Shown piece after piece: positions 32,128 through 40,224 of a stretch of DNA of 64,000 nucleotides (position 1 is its first letter; each line of letters starts with the position of its first letter). The position numbers and the translations under genes were made by a program. Source of the stretch: Chthonomonas sp. UBA2017 (GTDB lineage: Bacteria; Armatimonadota; Fimbriimonadia; Fimbriimonadales; Fimbriimonadaceae); contig DDCB01000038.1 of the NCBI GenBank assembly GCA_002335425.1, forward strand, positions 140,452 to 204,451, read 5' to 3'. The notes under the pieces were generated by a model that saw nothing but the letters and a program-made list of their open reading frames with translations, was not told the origin of the DNA and did no database searches.

Positions 32128-33417
32128 ATGCCCAAGACGCCAGCCCGCCTGACAGAACTGGATCCCGCCCTCACCCGCATTTCCGAACTTGGAGATGAGG
32201 TCGCCGAGATGTTGGTGCTGGCCGAGCGACTCCGCGCGGTCCATGGCGGCGACCTCGACGACGCTTCCATCGACGCCGTCTCCGAAATCACCGGCGCGAC
32301 CCCTGAGTTCGTTCGAGTCGCCCTCCGAAACGCCGAAAAAACTCAAAAAAAGGTTCGGTTGTCCGAGCGGATTCGCAACCTCTTTTTGTCCTTCAACCCC
32401 GAAGTCCGGTCGATGGTCCAAGGCGGGCTCATCGCGACCGCCTTTGCAATTTCGTTTGGCTTTCGCACGATCGGCGATCCGGGCGGCCTCTCGTCCGTCG
32501 TCGGCATCTTGCTCGCGGTCTTTGGGCTGATCAATGCGTCCCTCGCAAGAACGCCCCGCGCCGCCGTACTCACTGGTGCGATCACCGGCGCGTCGATGGT
32601 CCTGATGACCGCCATCGTTTTGGCGGTCACGGCGCTCTTCGTCACGCACAACACCGTCGTCATTGCGCCGATGATCTTGGTCTACGCAGTCGGCGGGGCC
32701 TTGCTGGGATCGCTCAGCCATAAAATCATGGCCCGCGTTCGGGGATCTTTGGGGCTGAAGGACCCCGCCGCCGAGCGCCAAGAGCTTCTCGCCCAGCTGA
32801 TGGAGATTCAAGACAAGCTCCATGGCGATAAGAAGGCCCTGACCTTTCTCAGCATCGACATGGTCGGCTCGACGCAGATGAAGATGGAGTCCGACCCCTT
32901 GGCGGTCGAATACACCTTCAACGAGTACCACCGCTATGTCGAAGCGATTGTGCGCAAGCACGGCGGCAACATTCACTCCACCGCAGGGGATGGCGTCACC
33001 GCCGCCTTTGACGACGTGCAGCCCGCATTTCTGGCGGCGAGGCAGATTCAAAGTGGACTCATCGAGCTCAACACCCACCGCAACCGAATCCAAAAGCCGA
33101 TCGCGCTCCGCATCGGACTCCATACGGGTGAGGTTTGGGGTGCTGGCGACGGAGTTGAGCGCGTCAACTTCTCCTCGGTCATCGACGTCGCTGCACATTT
33201 GCAAAAAGTGTGCCCGGTCGGCGGAGTCGCCGTGAGCGACCTCGCGGCGCGTTCGCTCCAAGGCGGGCCCGCCCGTGTTGGCAGCGAAGAAGTCGAGGTC
33301 CAAGGGGTCTCCGGCCGAGTCTGGCGGGCGAAAATCACGCTCGATTCGCTGCCTGCGGCTTCGCTACCCGCCGTTCCAAAGCCACCCCTCCAACAGGGGG
33401 ATCGCGCGCCGGGCTAG
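32128..33417 (+). CDS. Class III adenylate/guanylate cyclase with membrane domain
   Basis: 429 residues. N-terminal helical region (1-90), four membrane helices (about 95-195), then a class III catalytic domain from about residue 230. The metal Asp pair is in FLSIDMVGSTQMKM and the second in HSTAGDGVTAAFDD. IGLHTGEVWGAGDGVERVNF and VNFSSVIDVAAHLQKVCP complete the fold. It makes cAMP or cGMP from ATP or GTP; the specificity-determining residues cannot be assigned by eye. No HAMP or PAS domain. Its stop overlaps the flhA stop on the other strand. Confidence 0.9.
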   Translation: MPKTPARLTELDPALTRISELGDEVAEMLVLAERLRAVHGGDLDDASIDAVSEITGATPEFVRVALRNAEKTQKKVRLSERIRNLFLSFNPEVRSMVQGGLIATAFAISFGFRTIGDPGGLSSVVGILLAVFGLINASLARTPRAAVLTGAITGASMVLMTAIVLAVTALFVTHNTVVIAPMILVYAVGGALLGSLSHKIMARVRGSLGLKDPAAERQELLAQLMEIQDKLHGDKKALTFLSIDMVGSTQMKMESDPLAVEYTFNEYHRYVEAIVRKHGGNIHSTAGDGVTAAFDDVQPAFLAARQIQSGLIELNTHRNRIQKPIALRIGLHTGEVWGAGDGVERVNFSSVIDVAAHLQKVCPVGGVAVSDLAARSLQGGPARVGSEEVEVQGVSGRVWRAKITLDSLPAASLPAVPKPPLQQGDRAPG

Positions 33418-35486
33418 GCGGCCTGAACTTGGCCCAGGAATTCGACGTCGGCTTTGGCTGAGACCTCGTTGAACGCCAAGACATGGAGACTCGGCAAGTG
33501 CCGATCCAGCAGCCGTCGCAAAGGCAACCGGAGGGTGTTGCCACAAAGCACCACCGGCTGAACCCCTAACACCGCAGCTTGATCAAGCTGAGCCTTCAGG
33601 CTCGCCATGACGCGCTGCTGGGCATCGGGCTCCAAGACGAGCATCTGCCCCATCGTCGTGTTTTGCAGCGACTCGGTCAGGAGTCGCTCCAGGCTCGGTT
33701 CCAAGGTGATGCAGTAGAGCTTATTCTCGTGGTCCAGGTATTGCCGAGTGATCGTCCGCGCGATGGAGGCTCGGACCAGCTCGCCGAGGGCATCCGGGTC
33801 TTTGGTTCGGCTCGCAAAGTCGGCGAGCGTCTCCAAAATTGTGACCATGTCTCGAATTGGGACCCGCTCCCGGAGCAAGTGCTGCAGGACCTTTTGGACA
33901 TCACCTAGGCTGAGCTGAGTGGGGACGAGGTCGGCGACCAGACTCTCGTTGGTCTGCTTGGTCTGCTCCAAGAGTGTGAAAACGTCTTGACGGCTGATCA
34001 GCTCCGCCGCATGGACCTTCACGATCTCGCTGAGGTGGGTGCTCATCATCGCGCTCGGCTCGACAACGGTGTAGCCCGCTCGTTCAGCAAAGTCACGCGC
34101 CCCCGGATCGATCCAGACGGCCGGCAAGCCGAACACCGGCTCGATGGTCCGAGCCCCGGGCAGATCGCTCGAACCTTCGCCCCCAATCGCCAAGAGCTGA
34201 TCCGGGTAAGCCACCGACTTCGCGACTTCTTCGCCGCGGACCTTGATGACATATTCGTGGGGACCCAACCCAATCGAATCTCGGATGCGCACACTCGGCA
34301 TCACATAGCCCAGGTCCACCGCCAATTGCCGCCGAGTCGAAGAGACTCGATCCGGCAGATCTCCGCCGGCTCGGGTATCGGCGAGCTTCGTCAACCCGTA
34401 GCCGATCTCGATCTCCAGCGTATCGACTTGGACCAGAGGAAGGACCGTCTCCGGGCCCGCCGGAGTCGAAGCGGCGGCTTGCTCGGCCAAAGTGGGCGTG
34501 GGCGTTTCGGGCTCCATCAAGCTTTGCGCCGCATTCGGATTCACCGTTAAGTATCGATAGAGCGCAATCAGCGTCCCGCCAAAGAAGAGGAACAAGATCG
34601 CCGGGAAACCCGGCACAAAGGCGAAAGCACACAGCGCAATTCCCGCCCCACCGATCGCCTTGGGCTGCGCGATCATCTGACCGATCACGGCCCCGCCCAT
34701 GCTCTTTTCTTGCCCCGCTCGGGTGACCAGAAGGCCGCTCGCGGTGCTGATGAGCAGAGCCGGAATCTGGGAAACGAGGCCCTCACCGACGCTCAGCAGC
34801 GCATAGTTACGCAAGATCGACATGAAGTCGCCCTCATTGCGCAAAAAGCCCACGACGATGCCGCCGATGATGTTCACCGCGATGATCAAGATCGCTGCAA
34901 TCGCGTCGCCTTTGATGAACTTGCTCGCACCATCCATCGAGCCGTAGAAGTCGGCCTCTTGCTTGACCTGCTTTCGCCGCTCGCGAGCCTGCTCTTCGTT
35001 GATCAGCCCCGCCGCCAGGTCCGCATCGATCGCCATCTGCTTGCCGGGCATCGCATCCAAGGTGAACCGGGCGACGACTTCACTCACCCGGCCCGCACCG
35101 TTCGTGATGACCACGAACTGAACGATGACCAAGATGATAAACGCAACAAAGCCGACGACAAAGTCGCCGCCCATGATGAATCGACCAAACGTCTCGATGA
35201 CTTGGCCCGCTTGGCCAGAGCCCAAAATGAGCTTCGTGGCGGCGATGCTCAGCGCCAGTCGAAAGAGCGTGGTGATGAGCAAGAGGCTCGGGAAGACACT
35301 GAACTTCAGCGGATCGTCCGCGTTCACGCTCGCGAGCAAGATGATCACCGACGAGGCGATGGCGACCACCAACGCCGCATCGAGCGCCCAATGAGGCAGT
35401 GGCAAAATCAACATCGCCACAATCACCAAGAGCCCGACGCCGAGCATCAGGTCGGTGTGCTTGAAAAGCCTCTGGAGCGGGTTCAT
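33414..35486 (-). CDS. flhA: Flagellar export gate protein FlhA
   Basis: 690 residues, the size of the family. Eight hydrophobic segments (residues about 15-320) form the export channel part, with the FHIPEP-family markers NADDPLKFSVFPSLLLITTLFRLALS and VVARFTLDAMPGKQMAIDADL (read as NADDPLKFSVFPSLLLITT and FTLDAMPGKQMAIDADLAAG). The cytosolic part (350-690) docks chaperone-substrate complexes. It is the only export-gate gene here; flhB, fliPQR are absent. A long hairpin sits directly before its ATG. Confidence 0.96.
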   Translation of the reverse strand: MNPLQRLFKHTDLMLGVGLLVIVAMLILPLPHWALDAALVVAIASSVIILLASVNADDPLKFSVFPSLLLITTLFRLALSIAATKLILGSGQAGQVIETFGRFIMGGDFVVGFVAFIILVIVQFVVITNGAGRVSEVVARFTLDAMPGKQMAIDADLAAGLINEEQARERRKQVKQEADFYGSMDGASKFIKGDAIAAILIIAVNIIGGIVVGFLRNEGDFMSILRNYALLSVGEGLVSQIPALLISTASGLLVTRAGQEKSMGGAVIGQMIAQPKAIGGAGIALCAFAFVPGFPAILFLFFGGTLIALYRYLTVNPNAAQSLMEPETPTPTLAEQAAASTPAGPETVLPLVQVDTLEIEIGYGLTKLADTRAGGDLPDRVSSTRRQLAVDLGYVMPSVRIRDSIGLGPHEYVIKVRGEEVAKSVAYPDQLLAIGGEGSSDLPGARTIEPVFGLPAVWIDPGARDFAERAGYTVVEPSAMMSTHLSEIVKVHAAELISRQDVFTLLEQTKQTNESLVADLVPTQLSLGDVQKVLQHLLRERVPIRDMVTILETLADFASRTKDPDALGELVRASIARTITRQYLDHENKLYCITLEPSLERLLTESLQNTTMGQMLVLEPDAQQRVMASLKAQLDQAAVLGVQPVVLCGNTLRLPLRRLLDRHLPSLHVLAFNEVSAKADVEFLGQVQAA

Positions 35487-35489
35487 GGC

Positions 35490-35536
35490 GATTTTGCCGG
35501 GCAGATTCCGCCCGTATCGGAATGCTCGGCAAAATC
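35490..35536 (-). promoter_or_regulatory. Long hairpin between lexA and flhA
   Basis: Outer 10-bp stem (35490-35499 with 35527-35536) and inner 6-bp stem (35505-35510 with 35518-35523). The 3' arm ends 3 bases before the flhA ATG and there is no T-run. It could limit flhA translation, since no free Shine-Dalgarno is visible, or attenuate read-through from lexA. Confidence 0.55.
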
Positions 35537-35555
35537 ACCGGGAACTGGAGCCCGG

Positions 35556-36185
35556 CTAGAACGCCATGCCTTCGTAATCGCGGAAAAGACCAATGATCCG
35601 ACCGATGATCCGGGCGTCTTCTCGGTCGATCACGATCGGCTCGTACGCGGGATTACTCGGCATCAGCCGAACGCTCTGCTCGCCAAAGTGGATCCGCTTC
35701 ACCGTCGCTTCATCGCCCAAAAGAACCGCCACGATGTCGCCGTGATTCGCCGTCAACTGGGGCTTGACCAAAACCAAGTCGCGCGGCATGATCCCTTCCC
35801 CGCTCATCGAGTCCCCTCGAACTCTCAGCAAAAAGGCCCCCTCGATGTTGTGGACCATCTCCGTCGGCACCGGGATCATGTCTTCGACTTGCTCTTGGGC
35901 CGTGATCGGAATTCCGGCAGCAATTGAGCCCAAGAGCGGCAGCAAAGTCACTCGGTTTGAACTCTGGAAGCTGGGGTGGGTGATCTTGATCGACCGTGGA
36001 GTATTGGCCCGCTCGATGTAGCCTTTGCGAGCCAGAGCATCCAAATGGACCGTCACCCCCCGCAACGATCCGATCTTAAAATGCTTGCCGATCTCGCGAA
36101 TCGAAGGCGGGTACCCCTCCTTTTGGGTGTAGTCCATCACAAACTGAAGAATTGCTTCCTGTCGTTGGGTCAAGCCTCGTGCCAT
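35556..36185 (-). CDS. lexA: SOS repressor LexA
   Basis: 209 residues. N-terminal winged helix (GYPPSIREIGKHFKI, LRGVTVHLDALARKGYIERA) and C-terminal S24-type self-cleavage domain. Cleavage site A90-G91 in GSIAAGIP, catalytic S126 in RGDSMSGEGI and K163 in ATVKRI are present with the usual 37-residue spacing. Represses DNA-damage genes until RecA triggers autocleavage. ATG at 36185. The palindromes upstream are candidate operators, including for itself. flhA follows after 69 bases on the same strand. Confidence 0.97.
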   Translation of the reverse strand: MARGLTQRQEAILQFVMDYTQKEGYPPSIREIGKHFKIGSLRGVTVHLDALARKGYIERANTPRSIKITHPSFQSSNRVTLLPLLGSIAAGIPITAQEQVEDMIPVPTEMVHNIEGAFLLRVRGDSMSGEGIMPRDLVLVKPQLTANHGDIVAVLLGDEATVKRIHFGEQSVRLMPSNPAYEPIVIDREDARIIGRIIGLFRDYEGMAF

Positions 36186-36215
36186 GCGGTGTCTCCTGAT
36201 CTCGCCCTACCAAAG

Positions 36216-36251
36216 GTATACGGATCAATACTAGTATACGCTAGACGTCTA
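36216..36251. promoter_or_regulatory. Cluster of short palindromes upstream of lexA
   Basis: GTATAC occurs twice, 18 bases apart (36216-36221 and 36234-36239). ATACTAGTAT (36228-36237) and TAGACGTCTA (36242-36251) are perfect 10-base palindromes. They sit 31-66 bases upstream of the lexA start in the divergent gap to the SurA-type gene. This is where a LexA autoregulatory site would be expected, but none matches a well-known LexA box. Confidence 0.45.
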
Positions 36252-36302
36252 CCGAAAGGAACTCCTGTTTTCAGTTTTTTCGTTACTTTGTGACATACTA
36301 GC

Positions 36303-36316
36303 GGTTCCCATCGGAA
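36303..36316. promoter_or_regulatory. Inverted repeat before the SurA-type gene
   Basis: GTTCC-CATC-GGAAC is a perfect 5-4-5 inverted repeat, 17 bases before the GTG start of the SurA-type gene. It may be an operator or a small hairpin beside the AGAGG ribosome binding site. Confidence 0.35.
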
Positions 36317-36332
36317 CAGAGGTACTTCACTC

Positions 36333-38156
36333 GTGTCTGTAGATCGAACTCGTCAGCTAATGGAAAAGGGCGGTTGCATCGCCTTCGTGATGATCGTGGT
36401 GGCCATCGTCATGGCAGCAAGCATGTTCACCGGAACATGCGCCCGAAACACACAGGCCCCCGGAGGCCAAAACTCACAAGAGCAAGGACCGATCGTCGCT
36501 AGGATCGGCAAAACCCCGCTCCCGCTCAGCATGGTTGAGAAGAGCATGAGCGATCGAGTGAGAGCCCTCGGAGCGCAAGCTACTTCGATGACGCCAGCGG
36601 GCGAGTTTAGCCTCTTAGCCCAAGAAATGGACATGCTGGTCGGGTTTGTGACTGCCCAAGAGTTCGCACGATCCCAAGGGATCACGCTCACCGATGAGAG
36701 CATCCGGGAGTGGACCGCCAACCAGTTTGAACCACTCATGCAGAACCAACGCAAGATTTGGGTCGATGAGGGAAAACTCAAGCCGGACCACACTGAAGAA
36801 GAGTACAAGGCGCTCGCCGTCAAAGAGAGCCAAATCCCGAACACCAAGACTTACGAGGATATTCGCAAAGGCTACATGGAGGCGGCCGACCGAAACATGA
36901 AGGATCCCGTCTTCCGACTCAGCCAATACAGCTTTACCGGTCGCGAGATGATCAAAGAGCGGCTCGCCAAGACGGTCGACGTGAGCGAACCCGCGCTGCT
37001 CAAGCGATTTGACGATCTGCTCTATGTTCGGCTCTACTTCGGGTCGACGGACCGAGAAAACACCCTCAAGCGGGCTCAAGAAACCCTGGCCAAGATTCGA
37101 TCGGGAGCCAATTTTGAGCAACTTGTGGATGAGATGAGCCAAGACTCCCCGGACCAAGGCAAGAAAAAGAGCGAAACCTTGACCCGAATCCCCCGGAGCA
37201 CCATCGACGCCGACGATTCCTACGCCCCGCTCCGAAACCTCAAGCCCGGCGAGATCAGCGACGTAGTGGATACGATGGCAGGTCCGGCAATCTATAAGCT
37301 CGTTCGATCCGAGGCCAAGCTCCCGCCCGATTTCAAGACCCGCCGCACCTACTGGCTCCGCACGCAGCGCGAGACGATCCTGAACGACGCCTACCAAACC
37401 AAGGAGGATGAGTTCAAGAAGAATCTGACCATCACATGGGAAAGTCCTGCGTTCCAGTTCGCTTACGACTATTCGAAACTGCTTCAAGACCCGGCCTTTG
37501 GACGAGCGCCGGCCGCTGAGCAAAGAAGTCAGATTCAGGCTCTCTACGAGAAGTCCAAGACTCTAGCGAGCGAGGAAGAACTTTCTCCAAAAGTCGCGGT
37601 CTTTGCCCGCTACGCCGTCTTGGATAGCCTGTGGTCTCGATCCAGCGAAGCCGAAAAGACCGCCTTACGCGAAGATCGAATCACCTCGATCCAAGATGCC
37701 CTGCAGTTCACCGAGCAACCGGCCCTGCGCATGGAGCTCGTGACGCTTCTTGCCCAAAAGAACGACCCCGAAGCCGCGACTCAGCTCCTTTTGGCGGCCC
37801 AAACCAACAACGCGATGAATCCCATCGGCGACTTTGTGAACGAAAGGATTGCCGCAGCCCAAAAGCAACTCACGACCAGCAAACTTCTCAACCCAGAGCA
37901 GGTCAAAGAGATTGAAGAACAAGTGAAACGATTCAAGAGCGAGAAAGAACAACTCGCCAAGGCCCAAGCTCAAGCCCAAGCCCAAGCTCAAACCGGCCAA
38001 AAAGACGGCGTCACTGTGACCCCGATGGACCCCAACGACCCCGAATTCAAAGGAATTCGCGAGAAGATGGAAAGGGAGATGCGAGAAAAGCAAAAGGCCA
38101 AAGGCGGCGAGGCTCCGTCGCAACCTGTGCCCCAGGAGCGGACTGGCGGGCGGTGA
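36333..38156 (+). CDS. Membrane-anchored SurA/PpiC-type chaperone and peptidyl-prolyl isomerase
   Basis: 607 residues. One N-terminal membrane helix (about 14-32), then a SurA-N-like helical domain and a PpiC-type rotamase region around 235-330 (LKRAQETLAKIRSGANFEQL, LKPGEISDVVDTMAGPAIYK). A long helical C-terminus follows, with an Ala-Gln repeat near 545-555. Acts in the periplasm on outer-membrane or exported proteins. Start is a GTG with AGAGG 10 bases upstream. It overlaps rsmI by 4 bases (GTGA). Confidence 0.85.
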   Translation: MSVDRTRQLMEKGGCIAFVMIVVAIVMAASMFTGTCARNTQAPGGQNSQEQGPIVARIGKTPLPLSMVEKSMSDRVRALGAQATSMTPAGEFSLLAQEMDMLVGFVTAQEFARSQGITLTDESIREWTANQFEPLMQNQRKIWVDEGKLKPDHTEEEYKALAVKESQIPNTKTYEDIRKGYMEAADRNMKDPVFRLSQYSFTGREMIKERLAKTVDVSEPALLKRFDDLLYVRLYFGSTDRENTLKRAQETLAKIRSGANFEQLVDEMSQDSPDQGKKKSETLTRIPRSTIDADDSYAPLRNLKPGEISDVVDTMAGPAIYKLVRSEAKLPPDFKTRRTYWLRTQRETILNDAYQTKEDEFKKNLTITWESPAFQFAYDYSKLLQDPAFGRAPAAEQRSQIQALYEKSKTLASEEELSPKVAVFARYAVLDSLWSRSSEAEKTALREDRITSIQDALQFTEQPALRMELVTLLAQKNDPEAATQLLLAAQTNNAMNPIGDFVNERIAAAQKQLTTSKLLNPEQVKEIEEQVKRFKSEKEQLAKAQAQAQAQAQTGQKDGVTVTPMDPNDPEFKGIREKMEREMREKQKAKGGEAPSQPVPQERTGGR

Positions 38157-38875
38157 GCACGCTCTGGGTCGTCGCGACCCCCATCGGAAACCTCCAAGAC
38201 CTGACTCCACGGTCCGTCGAAGCGCTGGCTTCGGCGGACTTTTGGCTTGTCGAAGACACCCGAATCAGCGGAAAACTCCAATCGCATCTCGGCCTTCGAA
38301 AGCCGATGAAGCTCCTGAATGAACACACGACCGATGCCCAAATCGACCGGCATCTGGAAAGCATCGAACAAGCTGACTCGGTGGCGATCCTCACTGATGC
38401 CGGCACTCCTGGAATCTCCGACCCCGGAGCACGGCTGATCGACCGGGCCTACGACCAGGGCATCCTCGTCGATGCCGCTCCTGGAGCGAGCGCCGTAACC
38501 ACGGCCCTCGCTCTTTCCGGATTTTTTGCCCAGCAGTTCGCCTTCCTCGGCTTTCTAGGAAGAAAGGCCGGCGATCTCCGCTCAAGCTTGGAGCCATTTA
38601 CCGATTCGACCCTGACCCTCGTGCTTTTTGAGTCCCCTCACCGATTTTTGAAGACTTTGGAGGGGGTGGCCCACGTCTTAGGTGAAAGACGCTACGCAAT
38701 ATGCCGAGAATTGACGAAGAGCCACCAGCAGGTTTACCGGGACACGCTTCCCCAGCTCCCCTCGCCCACCCAGGTGCCTAGCAAAGGCGAATTCACCTTG
38801 GTCATTGAGGGAAAAAGACGGAAAAAAATGTCAGAAAAAGTCGATTCCAACCAGAATTTCGAGGGCATGGTATAG
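38153..38875 (+). CDS. rsmI: 16S rRNA (cytidine1402-2'-O)-methyltransferase
   Basis: 240 residues, SAM-dependent tetrapyrrole-methylase fold. Signature VATPIGNLQDLTPRSVEAL, EDTRISGKLQSHL, LTDAGTPGISDPGARL and LFESPHRFLKTLEGV. It 2'-O-methylates C1402 in the 30S decoding centre. GTG start overlaps the chaperone stop. C-terminus is shorter than E. coli's and ends in a Lys-rich tail. Confidence 0.95.
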   Translation: MSTLWVVATPIGNLQDLTPRSVEALASADFWLVEDTRISGKLQSHLGLRKPMKLLNEHTTDAQIDRHLESIEQADSVAILTDAGTPGISDPGARLIDRAYDQGILVDAAPGASAVTTALALSGFFAQQFAFLGFLGRKAGDLRSSLEPFTDSTLTLVLFESPHRFLKTLEGVAHVLGERRYAICRELTKSHQQVYRDTLPQLPSPTQVPSKGEFTLVIEGKRRKKMSEKVDSNQNFEGMV

Positions 38876-38921
38876 TGGAGGCGGTGAATCTAACCTACCG
38901 CATGGAGGCGATGAAGGCGCG

Positions 38922-39869
38922 ATGATCAGGGTATGGATCAGTTTTGGGCTGCTTCTTGCAGCAATCATGGCTTGGGCGGCTCCAGTTCAGGAGCAACCGT
39001 CCGGGACTTACCGACTTCAGGTCGAAGACATCATCCGCATTCAGGTCTGGAACGAGCAACAAATCAACGCGGTCGTGCCGGTCGGACGCGATGGTAACAT
39101 CAGCGCCCCGTTCGTCGGGATCATTCGAGCGGCGGGCAAAACCACGACCGAACTTGAAAACGACCTGGCGATCGAATATCAAAAGATTCTGAAGCTCCGC
39201 AACCCACGGGTCTCCGTCACCATCGAGCGATTTCGAAGCATTCGAGCCTCGGTCGGCGGGTATGTCAACCGGCCCGGCTTCTACGAGATGCGACAAGGCG
39301 ACCGAATTCTGGACCTCCTCAACAACGGCGGTGGCTTCATTGCTGACCGAGCTGACCTTCGGCGAGCGACCTTGCTCCGAGGCGGCTCCAGCGAGCTGAT
39401 CCCGATCGACCTCCACGCGATGCTCATTCGCGGGGACACTTCGCAAAACTATTTGGTCCAAGACGGCGACGTCTTGAACATCCCCGAAGAGACCCGGAAC
39501 CGAATCCTCGTCTTGGGTGCGGTCCAACAGCCTGGCACCTACTTCTATAAGGAGCCGATGACGGTGCTCGATGCGTTTTCTCAAGCTCGGGGCGAAGTCC
39601 GATATCGCACCTGGCTCAGCCGAACCGTTGTGATCCGTGAGCGACCGGGCCTTCCTGGACAGTACATGCGAATCCAGGTCGACATGGTGAAGTTCTTCAA
39701 TGGCCAAGACCCGTCGCAGAACATTGAGCTTCGGCCGGGCGACGCGATCTACTTCCCTGAGACCAAAACACCCGACATCGACCGAATCGCCAGCGTGGTG
39801 AACTCGATGTTCTTCCTCGACCGGTTCTTCCGAGACAATATCTTCGGACTCCGAATCCTCGGCCGCTAA
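38922..39869 (+). CDS. Wza-like polysaccharide export protein
   Basis: 315 residues. Signal peptide from the ATG at 38922 (FGLLLAAIMAWAAPVQ), no lipobox Cys. Poly_export domain YRLQVEDIIRIQVWNEQQIN, then SLBB-type repeats (SVGGYVNRPGFYEMRQGDRI; LGAVQQPGTYFYKEPMTVL). Such proteins form the outer-membrane exit for capsule or exopolysaccharide. No Wzc, Wzx or Wzy gene nearby. A longer open frame overlapping rsmI has no signal peptide at its start and is rejected. A terminator follows. Confidence 0.9.
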   Translation: MIRVWISFGLLLAAIMAWAAPVQEQPSGTYRLQVEDIIRIQVWNEQQINAVVPVGRDGNISAPFVGIIRAAGKTTTELENDLAIEYQKILKLRNPRVSVTIERFRSIRASVGGYVNRPGFYEMRQGDRILDLLNNGGGFIADRADLRRATLLRGGSSELIPIDLHAMLIRGDTSQNYLVQDGDVLNIPEETRNRILVLGAVQQPGTYFYKEPMTVLDAFSQARGEVRYRTWLSRTVVIRERPGLPGQYMRIQVDMVKFFNGQDPSQNIELRPGDAIYFPETKTPDIDRIASVVNSMFFLDRFFRDNIFGLRILGR

Positions 39870-39879
39870 TCTGAACCAC

Positions 39880-40110
39880 TCAGCGCTCGGAGCCTCCAGG
39901 TTCCGAGCGCTTTGCTTTGGGCCCGCCGGGCCAAACGAGCCGCACCAAAAGCACCAGCCCAAAGCCCACAAAGACGTACGAGAGCCAGCTCGGAGCCTCC
40001 AATCGACGAACCTCCAATGCCCCGAAAAAGCAGAGCAAGGCGCACGCCAAGATCATCGCTCGCCAAATCCGTTCGGCCCATTCGCGCCATTTTCGGAAAA
40101 ACTCGTTCAT
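39880..40110 (-). CDS. Small two-helix membrane protein
   Basis: 76 residues from the ATG at 40110 (MNEFFRKWREWAERIW). Two membrane helices: MILACALLCFFGALEV and WLSYVFVGFGLVLLVRLV, then a charged C-terminus. No family recognised. Its tail overlaps the terminator of the convergent gene, so the last residues are constrained by RNA structure. An alternative reading in another frame lacks hydrophobic segments. Coding status is likely but not proven. Confidence 0.5.
   Translation of the reverse strand: MNEFFRKWREWAERIWRAMILACALLCFFGALEVRRLEAPSWLSYVFVGFGLVLLVRLVWPGGPKAKRSEPGGSER
39882..39919 (+). terminator. Rho-independent terminator after the Wza-like gene
   Basis: 10-bp stem (39882-39891 with 39902-39911) and a 10-base loop, followed by TTGCTTTGG. 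It lies 12 bases after the exporter stop. It also overlaps the 3' end of the antisense small membrane gene. Confidence 0.72.
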
Positions 40111-40224
40111 CGCATCGGTCAGAAAACGGTGCACCCAAGAAGGTCTGCCTAGGTATACTTGGAGCCAGCAGAAGCGAGGCCCTCGTTCGGTCCCGCTTTA
40201 TTTTGTGGAGGATCAAAAAACAGT

